Origin: Janthinobacterium sp. 344
Lineage (GTDB): Bacteria > Pseudomonadota > Gammaproteobacteria > Burkholderiales > Burkholderiaceae_D
DNA: 64,000 nucleotides
Reading direction: 5' to 3'
Assembly: GCF_900112025.1 (NCBI RefSeq)
Contig: NZ_FOKL01000011.1
Location: 124,001-188,000, forward strand
Made by a program: the position numbers and the translations under genes
Shown here: positions 38,451 through 45,951 of the stretch, in pieces
Layout: the number at the start of each line of letters is the position of its first letter
Position numbering within the stretch: the stretch's first letter is position 1
Notes under the pieces: generated by a model
What the model saw: the letters and a program-made list of their open reading frames with translations, nothing else
Told to the model about the DNA's origin: nothing
Databases searched by the model: none

Positions 38451-39833
38451 ATGATTGATATAATGGCAAGTGCAGCCGTGGCTACGGATGCAAATCAGAC
38501 AGAGCAAGAGCATCACGATTCCTTGCAGGCGCATTTCCAGCCGAATATCTCAGCCGACGAGATCGAGCAGGTTTTCCATTTGAAGCGGGCGCAGCCCTTG
38601 CTGCAAGTGTTTACCGCTCTCTTCCACGGCGGTTTCGACGGCGTGCTGGTGCGCCTGCTGGTGTTGCGCGAGTTGGCCGCCGATGCGGCCACGTCCGCGT
38701 ATACGCGCGCCGATATCAACACCAAGCTGGCGTACCTGTTGCCGGAAAGCCTGGAAACGGTCTTGCTGCGCCTGCGCTCGAACCAGCTGCTGGCCTGGGA
38801 TGCGCAGCAGGGCGTGTACCGGGTCACGCCCATGGCGCGCAATGTGCTGTCCGCCATCGACAGCCTGCTGGGCCTGGGCCAGACGGAAGACGAGGCGGAA
38901 ATGGGCTTTTTGCTGTCGCAGGTGGCCGGCGCGCAAGCCGTCGGCGGCGTGTCGGTCGAGCAACTCCAGCATTTGCTGGGGCGCCTGGTGGATTTGACGG
39001 AAGAATTTTCCGACGCCATCGCGTCCGGTTCCGAATTCCGGCTGCGCACGGCGCAGGCGAAGTGGAACATGGCCTGCGACTGGGTCGAGAAGGGCTCCGA
39101 GATCCTCGTCGCCATCACCTCCGATGAAAACGCCGACAGCGCCACGCACAAGGCGGCGCAGGCGATCGGCCGCGCGCAGAGTAAATTGCTGAACATGCAA
39201 GGCATGTTTTCGCGCGCGCTGAACCAGATCGAGCGCCAGCGCGTGCACCTGGGCCAGTCGGGCCTGTCGACGACGGACATCAAGCGCTGGCTGCTGCAGC
39301 ACGACGACCTGGCCAGCCTGGCCGAGGGCGCCATCGACCAGCCTGTCGTGCCCCTGTTCTCCACGCCGGCCGAGATGATCGACGTGGCCGAAACGGAACT
39401 GCTGTCCGAACGGGCGGCAGGCGTGACCAACACGGGCCTGCCCAGCGGCGAGGACGCGCCCACCACCATCAGCGACGGACCCGCCATGCAGCTTGAACTC
39501 GATGACCTTTTGGACCGCCTGTCGAACTTCGCCAGCCTGGGCAATTTCCCCAGCATCGGCGAAGAGGGGCCGAAATCCGTGCCCGTGCAGGATTCCCTGC
39601 TGCCGGCCAGCTTTGCCGTGGCCTCGTACCGCGCCTCGATGCTGCCGCTGCTGGGCGACGTGTCCGAAGCGAGCTTGCAAGGCTCGACGGCCGAACTGGC
39701 CCGCCTGCCGATTACCTTTACACCGACCGACGAGATGGTCCAGCTGACCGACCCCCACGTGGCGGCCATGTCGATCGCCTCGCTTTCACTGAATGTTTCA
39801 CTTGATTTAGATAGCGGCACCGCCGATGAATGA
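38451..39833 (+). CDS. MksF-like kleisin subunit of a bacterial condensin
   Basis: This 460-residue protein is probably the kleisin-type subunit of an SMC complex because of its place and length. It heads a three-gene operon ending in an SMC ATPase, in the order F-E-B typical of MksFEB. The N-terminal 130 residues look like a winged helix (INTKLAYLLPESLETVLLRL, then VYRVTPMARNVLSAID), the middle is a long helical bundle rich in Leu and Arg, and the acidic linker and C-terminal part are less conserved. MukF/MksF proteins link the heads of the SMC dimer. The family match is moderate. It overlaps the next gene by 8 bases. Confidence 0.7.
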   Translation: MIDIMASAAVATDANQTEQEHHDSLQAHFQPNISADEIEQVFHLKRAQPLLQVFTALFHGGFDGVLVRLLVLRELAADAATSAYTRADINTKLAYLLPESLETVLLRLRSNQLLAWDAQQGVYRVTPMARNVLSAIDSLLGLGQTEDEAEMGFLLSQVAGAQAVGGVSVEQLQHLLGRLVDLTEEFSDAIASGSEFRLRTAQAKWNMACDWVEKGSEILVAITSDENADSATHKAAQAIGRAQSKLLNMQGMFSRALNQIERQRVHLGQSGLSTTDIKRWLLQHDDLASLAEGAIDQPVVPLFSTPAEMIDVAETELLSERAAGVTNTGLPSGEDAPTTISDGPAMQLELDDLLDRLSNFASLGNFPSIGEEGPKSVPVQDSLLPASFAVASYRASMLPLLGDVSEASLQGSTAELARLPITFTPTDEMVQLTDPHVAAMSIASLSLNVSLDLDSGTADE

Positions 39834-40560
39834 CGATTCCCAAATCCTGATTGCGCGCCTGCTCACGCATCAAACCCTGCGCCGCGACGACAAGCTCGTC
39901 AAGCGCGTGCTGTCCGACGAGCTGTTCCGCGCCGAGATCGATGCGCGCCTGCTCGCCTGCGGCCTGAAGCTGCTCGACAACGTGTACGCCGACCATGTCA
40001 CGCTGGCCCTGACGCGCACCATCGAGCCGAAGATCTTCGGCGCGCGCGACGTGTGGCAAAACAATAACTTCGGCCTGGCGCGCGATGGCGTGGCCTTGCT
40101 GGTGGTGCTGTGGGCGCAGATCATCCTGCCCAAGCGCGAACGCCAGGAAACGCACCAGCATGCGGACGACGACCAGAACGACATGTTCGGCACGGAAAAG
40201 CCGCTGCCGCGCGCGGAAGATGCGTCGATCGGCATCGCCTACAAGGCGCTGCTGTCGGACTTCGGCGACAAGCTGGGCAAGAAGACGCGCATGGACATGA
40301 ACCTGGGCACCCTGGCCAAGCTGGGCTTCATCGAGCGGCGCGGCGACTATATCCTGGAAGGCCCGCTGCTGGACCTGATGATGGATACGGACGTGCTGAA
40401 GGAGCGCATCATCAACGGCGCCCTGGCCGACGTGTTCAAGCGGGCGCCCGCGCGCCTGGTGGCCGTCAGCGGTGATCCGCTGCAGGATGCCGACCTGTCC
40501 GCCGACATCGGCGATCTGCCCGACGCGGGCGACGAGCCCGTGTCCGACCTCCCTCACTGA
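39826..40560 (+). CDS. MksE-like winged-helix subunit
   Basis: This 244-residue protein has the size and position of MksE/JetB, the small helical subunit (KITE class) that binds the kleisin. Recognisable segments are IEPKIFGARDVWQNNNFG near the middle and a winged helix near the C-terminus (MNLGTLAKLGFIERRGDYIL). The last 45 residues are an acidic tail. It overlaps the start of the previous gene by 8 bases and precedes the SMC gene by 8. A translationally coupled trio is expected, since the three proteins assemble in fixed ratio. The call rests mainly on synteny. Confidence 0.7.
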   Translation: MNDDSQILIARLLTHQTLRRDDKLVKRVLSDELFRAEIDARLLACGLKLLDNVYADHVTLALTRTIEPKIFGARDVWQNNNFGLARDGVALLVVLWAQIILPKRERQETHQHADDDQNDMFGTEKPLPRAEDASIGIAYKALLSDFGDKLGKKTRMDMNLGTLAKLGFIERRGDYILEGPLLDLMMDTDVLKERIINGALADVFKRAPARLVAVSGDPLQDADLSADIGDLPDAGDEPVSDLPH

Positions 40561-40568
40561 AAGTACCC

Positions 40569-43400
40569 ATGTTTCATATCAAATCACTTGAACTGGTGCA
40601 CTGGGATTACTGGCAGCGCATCAAGAATATTCCGCTCGACGCGAAGATCATCACCATCGCGGGGCAGAACGGCTCGGGCAAGACCACCTTGCTCGACGCC
40701 TTGCGCACCCTGTTCGGACTCGATTGCTCGATGGGCCGCACGTATAAACACTATGCGCGCCATTCGGGCCAGCAGACGGCCTGGCTGCGCGCCGTGGTCG
40801 ACAACAAGAACGTGGGCAAGCAGCTGTCGAACCGTCCGTTCCGCAGCTCCGGCTTCTTCAGCGATGATGAAGTGACCCTGTTTTGCCAGATCCAGAAGAA
40901 TGGCGGCGACTGGAAGCGCCAGTATCTGATGCGTCCGGGCAATGTGCAGATCGAGGACATCGCCGACGCCAACGACTGGCTGGGCGTGGAAAACTACCGC
41001 AAGCGCCTGGCCAATGCGGGCCTGTCGCCGGCCATGTCGAAAGTGCTGGCGCTGGAGCAGGGCGAGACGGACAAATTGTGCGAATACGCGCCGCGCCAGC
41101 TGCTCGACCTCGTGTTCCAGGTGTTCGGCGACAAGGAAGTGCTGGACGCCTACGACGAAGCCAAGCGCCACCAGCGCGACACGGAAGTGGAGCTGAAGCG
41201 TTTCGAGACGGAACTGGAAGCGTCGAAGACCAACCTGGAAGGCTTGCGCCTGCGCGTGGCCAATTACCACCAGTGGGAAGGTTTACACAAGGAACGCCGC
41301 AACTTGCTGGAAGAAGTGCTGCCCAGCCTGCAGTATCACGAGGCGCGCGAAAAGGCCGCCGCGGCCAGCCGCCAGTTGCGCGATGCGCGCAAACCGATGG
41401 CGCAGGCGGACCAGCAGCTGACGGACAAGCGCAATGCGCTGGCGGCGCAGGCCAAGGCCCTGTCCGACGCGCAGATGAATGAAACCCTGCTGGAACAGGA
41501 ATCGATCGGCTTGCAGAGCCGCCTTTCCCTGATCAATAGCAAACTGAAACCGCTGGACAGCCTGCTGGAGCAGAAGGAGCGCCTGCACAAGCTGGCGGCC
41601 GATTCGGGCAGCGACATCGCCGAGGTGGCGGCGCAGCTGGAACAGAAGGAAGCGCAATTGCTGCAGCAGCGCCAGCAGCGCGACGCCCTGGCGGCGCGCA
41701 TCGCGGCCGAACAGGCAACGATTGCCGCGCTGCAAGGCAAGACGGCCATGCCGGAGCCGGAGAATGTGCGCGGCATGCGCCGCGCGCTGCGCGACGCGGG
41801 CATTTCCCACGCCATGCTGTCCGATATCGTCGAAGTGACGGACAGCCGCTGGCAGGGCGCCGTCGAAGGCGTGCTGGGCGGCTACGCCTCGGTGGTGCTG
41901 CTGGACAAGGCCAAGGATGCGGCTGCCGCCTACCGCCTGGCGGAAAAGGAACGCTACCGCCACTTCATCGTGCCCGACCTGGTCACGGCGCCCGTGGCAA
42001 AGGATGACAGCCTGCTGGCGGTAGTGAAATTTTCCGCGCCCGTCCCGAGCTGGCTGATCGAGCAGCTGTCGCGCATCGCCCGCGTCGATTCCGTCGAGGC
42101 GGGCTTTAAACTGGGCAACCATGAAGAGTGGATCACGCCCGAGGCGTATCACCGCGAACGCCGTGGCGGACGCTCGCTGTTCGTGGAAGCGTCGCGCTAC
42201 CGCTTCGGCCAGGCTGGCCGCAGCGGCCGCCTGGAAGCGCTGCTGCGCTCCTTGCCGGGCCTGGAAGGGCAGGAAGATACCCTCACCTTGGCGATCTCCA
42301 AGCTGGCGGCGGAAGTGGGTGCGTTAAAAGCGCGCATCGCCGGCGTCGACGCGGCCAAGGAATTGAGTGCGCGCCAGGAAGAATTCGCCGAAGCGCTGCG
42401 CAACTCGAAGCCGCTCAAGGAAGAGCGCCTGGAAGTGGGCGGCCGCCTGGGCGAGCTGCAGAATCTGACGAAGAACGCCACCGTGGCGCGCACGCGCGCC
42501 GATACGGTGTGGCAAAACGCGCGCCTGGCCCTGTCCGAGGCGGAAGCGGGCTCGCGCCTCGGCTACAAGAAGCAGATCGAACAGCGCGCCGAGCATGCGC
42601 GCGCCTTGCTGGCCCTGCGCCGCGCCTGGCGCCACTTGCCGAAAAGCTGGAAGCGCCCCAGCCGCCGCGCCGCGCTGGTGGCCGAACACCAGAATGCGCA
42701 CCAGGTCGATTTGCGCGTGGCCAGCCTGCAAAACAGCCTGGCGCGCGACGACTGGGAACTCGACGCCACCGTCATCGACCAGCACCACCGCCTGTCGGAC
42801 CAGCTGCATGGCCGCCAGTCGGAAACGGACGAGCGCCGCTACCAGAACAACCGCGCCATCGAAGCGACGGGCAACGCCCGTGGCGCCTACATGGAGCGCT
42901 TGCGCTACACCATCAAGACCTACAGCAAGAACATCAAGGAATTGGGCGAACTGGCCGGCATCGAAGTGCATGCCGATCCCGTGCGCCTGGAAAACGACGA
43001 TGTGCAGCTGTCGCAGGCGGGCTTGCACGTGCGCTTCAAATTCGACGGCAAGGGCGTCATCGGCATGAACGATGGCGAAGCGTCGGGCGGCCAGCAGGTC
43101 ATGAAATCGCTGGTGCTGCTGATCGGCTTGCTGAAATCGGAAGACGGTTCCGGCGGCTTCGTCTTCATCGACGAACCGTTTGCCCACCTCGATATCCGCA
43201 ATATTCAACTGGTCGGCGAATTCCTGAAAAACACGGAAGCGCAATACCTGATGACGACGCCGCTGACGCACAACACGGACGTCTACGATCCGTCGGAGCT
43301 GACCTTGATCACGAGTAAGAAAAAGAAGGATACGCAATGGGCGCAACCGATTTTCGTGCTGCAGCGCCGCGTCGATCCCGTAACGGGCAAGGCGGCATGA
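40569..43400 (+). CDS. MksB-like SMC ATPase
   Basis: This 943-residue SMC-type ATPase would entrap DNA and compact or extrude loops. The ATPase head is split between the termini: Walker A GQNGSGKTTLLD (about residue 32), the SGGQQVMKSLVLLIGLL signature and Walker B FVFIDEPFAHLD near residue 870. Long coiled coils flank a hinge around residues 390-550 (RGMRRALRDAGISHAML, ALEGVLGGYASVVLL-like). It is smaller than SMC or MukB, consistent with MksB or Wadjet JetC. No JetD nuclease follows. A segment around residues 683-702 has Trp, Pro and Arg where coil is expected, and the alternative frame reads as coil, suggesting compensating indels. Confidence 0.8.
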   Translation: MFHIKSLELVHWDYWQRIKNIPLDAKIITIAGQNGSGKTTLLDALRTLFGLDCSMGRTYKHYARHSGQQTAWLRAVVDNKNVGKQLSNRPFRSSGFFSDDEVTLFCQIQKNGGDWKRQYLMRPGNVQIEDIADANDWLGVENYRKRLANAGLSPAMSKVLALEQGETDKLCEYAPRQLLDLVFQVFGDKEVLDAYDEAKRHQRDTEVELKRFETELEASKTNLEGLRLRVANYHQWEGLHKERRNLLEEVLPSLQYHEAREKAAAASRQLRDARKPMAQADQQLTDKRNALAAQAKALSDAQMNETLLEQESIGLQSRLSLINSKLKPLDSLLEQKERLHKLAADSGSDIAEVAAQLEQKEAQLLQQRQQRDALAARIAAEQATIAALQGKTAMPEPENVRGMRRALRDAGISHAMLSDIVEVTDSRWQGAVEGVLGGYASVVLLDKAKDAAAAYRLAEKERYRHFIVPDLVTAPVAKDDSLLAVVKFSAPVPSWLIEQLSRIARVDSVEAGFKLGNHEEWITPEAYHRERRGGRSLFVEASRYRFGQAGRSGRLEALLRSLPGLEGQEDTLTLAISKLAAEVGALKARIAGVDAAKELSARQEEFAEALRNSKPLKEERLEVGGRLGELQNLTKNATVARTRADTVWQNARLALSEAEAGSRLGYKKQIEQRAEHARALLALRRAWRHLPKSWKRPSRRAALVAEHQNAHQVDLRVASLQNSLARDDWELDATVIDQHHRLSDQLHGRQSETDERRYQNNRAIEATGNARGAYMERLRYTIKTYSKNIKELGELAGIEVHADPVRLENDDVQLSQAGLHVRFKFDGKGVIGMNDGEASGGQQVMKSLVLLIGLLKSEDGSGGFVFIDEPFAHLDIRNIQLVGEFLKNTEAQYLMTTPLTHNTDVYDPSELTLITSKKKKDTQWAQPIFVLQRRVDPVTGKAA

Positions 43401-44425
43401 GGGCCGCGCGCCAGTGCGTGATGGCCGCGGCCCTGTCGCTGGCCATGGCCGGCGCGGCCATGGCCAATGACGGCATCGGCTCCGTCAGCGCCGGCGGCAT
43501 TATCGTCGGCAAGACCGATGCCGTGGCCATGAAAAAGGAAGTGCTGACTGTCAGCACGGACTTGATCAAGGTCGAGTACGAGTTTCTCAACGAATCGAAA
43601 AACGATGTGGAAGAGACCATCATCTTCCCGCTGCCCGCCTACCAGGCCGGCTATCACCAGTCGCCCACGTACTATGGCCAGCCGCAGCAGTTCTCGATCG
43701 AGGTCGACGGCAAGCGCAAGGATTACCAGACCGTGCTGGTCGCCAGGCTCGACGGCCGTGACGTGACGGCGCGCCTGGCGCAGCTGGGCCTGTCGGATGC
43801 GCAAGTGGCCTATTTCCCGTCGTTCAGCCCGTTCGAAAAAAAGGTGGCGGCCTTGAACGCCGCGCAGAAAAAAGCCATGATCGCCGAAGGCTTGCTGGCC
43901 AAGCTGTCCGACGACGAGGAATGGGTGCCGGCCTGGTCCGTGACGGTGGTCTACCAGTGGCGGCAGGCATTCCCTGCCGGTAAGACGGTGCGCGTGCGCC
44001 ATCAATATGCCCCCTTCGTGGCCGCCGGCCCCGGCGCCTCCTACCTGGGCGACGGCAAGGAATTTGAACAGAAGTATTGCGGCGACAAGGCTTTCTACAA
44101 GACGTGGAACCGCCTGGCGGCACAACAGGGCGAGGGCGGCTTCGTCAATGCCAAGTGGGTCTCGTACATCCTGAAGACGGGCAACACCTGGAAGAATGGC
44201 ATCGAAGACTTTACCTTGAACCTGGTCAAGGGCAAGCCGGACGAGCTGATCAGCCTGTGCTTCCCCGGCACGTTTACCAAGATCAATCCCACCACCTTGC
44301 AAGTCAAGCTGCGCAACTTCCGCCCGCAGCAGGATCTGAACGTGTATTTCGGCAATGTCGAGGGTGGCAGCGAGAATACGGGCGAAGCGCCTGCGTTGCG
44401 CCCCCATTACTTGCTAACGAAATAG
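43397..44425 (+). CDS. exported DUF4424 domain protein
   Basis: This 342-residue protein has a signal peptide (VMAAALSLAMAGAAMA) and a DUF4424 domain in the rest. Characteristic residues are NDGIGSVSAGGIIVGKTDAV, VEYEFLNESKNDVEETIIFP, YVPAWSVTVVYQWRQ-like and RHQYAPFVAAGPG. It is exported to the periplasm or outside. The start at 43397 overlaps the SMC stop (ATGA), so it is probably co-transcribed with the Mks-like operon although its function looks unrelated. Members of this family have no established function. Confidence 0.8.
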   Translation: MRAARQCVMAAALSLAMAGAAMANDGIGSVSAGGIIVGKTDAVAMKKEVLTVSTDLIKVEYEFLNESKNDVEETIIFPLPAYQAGYHQSPTYYGQPQQFSIEVDGKRKDYQTVLVARLDGRDVTARLAQLGLSDAQVAYFPSFSPFEKKVAALNAAQKKAMIAEGLLAKLSDDEEWVPAWSVTVVYQWRQAFPAGKTVRVRHQYAPFVAAGPGASYLGDGKEFEQKYCGDKAFYKTWNRLAAQQGEGGFVNAKWVSYILKTGNTWKNGIEDFTLNLVKGKPDELISLCFPGTFTKINPTTLQVKLRNFRPQQDLNVYFGNVEGGSENTGEAPALRPHYLLTK

Positions 44426-44437
44426 AAAGACATCGCC

Positions 44438-45238
44438 GTGCCAATGTTGATCCTCAAGCGCCACCTCCGTTTGCTCTGCCTGGGCGCGCTGCTGGCCGCG
44501 CCTGCCGCCAGGGCCGACAGCTACACCGATTTCCAGCAGGCCAGCGAGCGCCTGCAAGCGATGGTGGCCGCATCCACCTCGGCGAACGGCTTGCCGCGCC
44601 TGCGCGATCCCGGCGTGGCGGCGCTGTTTGCCCAGGTCGCCGATGGCCCGCGCCTGTTCCAGGCGCCCGCCGCCGCGCTGCAGGACATGGACCGGAGCGT
44701 GGCCGTGTGCGAGCGGGCGACCAATCTGGGCAAGGCGTATTACACGTTTGACTTGCAGCGGCCGCTGCCGCTGTCCGGCGTCGAACTGCAGCAGGCGCGC
44801 AAGGAGCAGGTGACGCGGAATCTGGCCGATTACGGCGATGAAATGGCCGCCCTGTTTGCCTTCAGCATGCATTGCCATGCGCACTTGATCGGCTTGATGG
44901 AAACCGAGTTCCGCGCGCAGCCCGCGCAGGATGTGAGCGGGGCCGAGCGCCTGCGCGCCCGCGCGTTCAGCAAGGGATCCGGCACCGTGTTTGCCAATGT
45001 GGTGCAGTTCGTGCAGGTGCCGTTCTGGACCGTGGCGCAAAAGAAGGTGATGCTGGCAGCGGCGGCGCAGCACGCCACGGCGAATGCCAACCTGATGGCG
45101 CCGCCGTTGCGCGAGCGTTTGCTGACCAGCCTGGCCGATGCGGACCAGGATCTCGATCCCGCGCTGGCGCCGGCGCTGGCGACGATACGCCAGGCACTGG
45201 CGGTGACGGCGTGTACCGGTCTGTGCCAGTACTACTGA
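44438..45238 (+). CDS. exported hypothetical protein
   Basis: This 266-residue protein has a signal peptide (about residues 1-26, ending AARA). The mature part is helical, with conserved-looking cysteines in AVCERATNL, AFSMHCHAHL and near the C-terminus (TACTGLCQYY), where two close cysteines suggest a disulfide. The GTG at 44438 is 6 bases after AGAAAG; an ATG two codons later is the alternative. It follows the DUF4424 gene on the same strand after 12 bp. I recognise no family. Confidence 0.6.
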   Translation: MPMLILKRHLRLLCLGALLAAPAARADSYTDFQQASERLQAMVAASTSANGLPRLRDPGVAALFAQVADGPRLFQAPAAALQDMDRSVAVCERATNLGKAYYTFDLQRPLPLSGVELQQARKEQVTRNLADYGDEMAALFAFSMHCHAHLIGLMETEFRAQPAQDVSGAERLRARAFSKGSGTVFANVVQFVQVPFWTVAQKKVMLAAAAQHATANANLMAPPLRERLLTSLADADQDLDPALAPALATIRQALAVTACTGLCQYY

Positions 45239-45244
45239 CCCGGC

Positions 45245-45763
45245 TTACTCGGTGACTTCCAGGGGTTTGTTGCGCTGGCGCCAGCGCAGCAGGCCCCAGG
45301 CGTACACCGAGTAATAGCCGATGACCAGGCCATAGGCGGCCATGGTCAGCGCGCTCTGGCCGAACGGCGGCGGCGGCACGGGCACGTCGAGGCGCGTGTT
45401 CAGGTAGATTTCCATGCCGCGATACAGCAAGCGGGCGATGAACAGCATCGTGATGGCCAGGCCCAGGTAGCGGTGCTGGGTAAAGAAAAAATCCTTGCCG
45501 ACGTGTTCGAAACGCGTCAGCTTCAAGCCCAGCACACCCAGCCAGCCGCCCGCCAGCGCACCCGCGCCCAGGCTGGACAGGGGCAGCAGTTCGAATTTCG
45601 TCGTCGTCGCCAGGAACAGCAGCAGTGCGGGGAAGCCGACGGCCACCAGCCAGTGGCGCCACAGCTGCGATTTCTGGCGCGCCACGAGTTTCTTCAGGCG
45701 CGAATAAATGCGCCAGACCAGCAGCGGGACCAGGAGCAGCAGGGCGAGGGTAGTGGTTTCCAT
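45245..45763 (-). CDS. CcdC-like (DUF1453) membrane protein
   Basis: This 172-residue integral membrane protein has five hydrophobic segments. The first is at the start (LALLLLVPLLVWRIYSRL) and later ones include GALAGGWLGVLGLKL, and LTMAAYGLVIGYYSVYAW near the end. The internal KDFFFTQHRYLGLAI loop and the sequence pattern resemble the CcdC/DUF1453 family. Its role is unknown; the name comes from a Bacillus cytochrome-c gene. The ATG at 45763 is chosen because the longer frame starts in the promoter region of the divergent S9 peptidase gene. Confidence 0.65.
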   Translation of the reverse strand: METTTLALLLLVPLLVWRIYSRLKKLVARQKSQLWRHWLVAVGFPALLLFLATTTKFELLPLSSLGAGALAGGWLGVLGLKLTRFEHVGKDFFFTQHRYLGLAITMLFIARLLYRGMEIYLNTRLDVPVPPPPFGQSALTMAAYGLVIGYYSVYAWGLLRWRQRNKPLEVTE

Positions 45764-45951
45764 GTAGGCATTCGGGGACGGATAAAACAGCGATTGTAAG
45801 CCAGATGGCGGCAAGGGCGTAGCAGGGCCGATGGCAAAAGTTGCTTATTGACATTTACATGGCATGAAAGCACTATGCCCTGTCATCCGGTGCCGCCATG
45901 CGCGGTACGGTGCCGTCAGTCACTGTTTCCCATCCACCTGTCTGGAGTGCC

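Noticed and set aside
38451..43400. A complete Wadjet defence system
   Set aside because: Three Mks/Jet-like subunits are present, but no JetD nuclease follows; the next genes are a DUF4424 protein and an exported hypothetical. A defence role is therefore not claimed.
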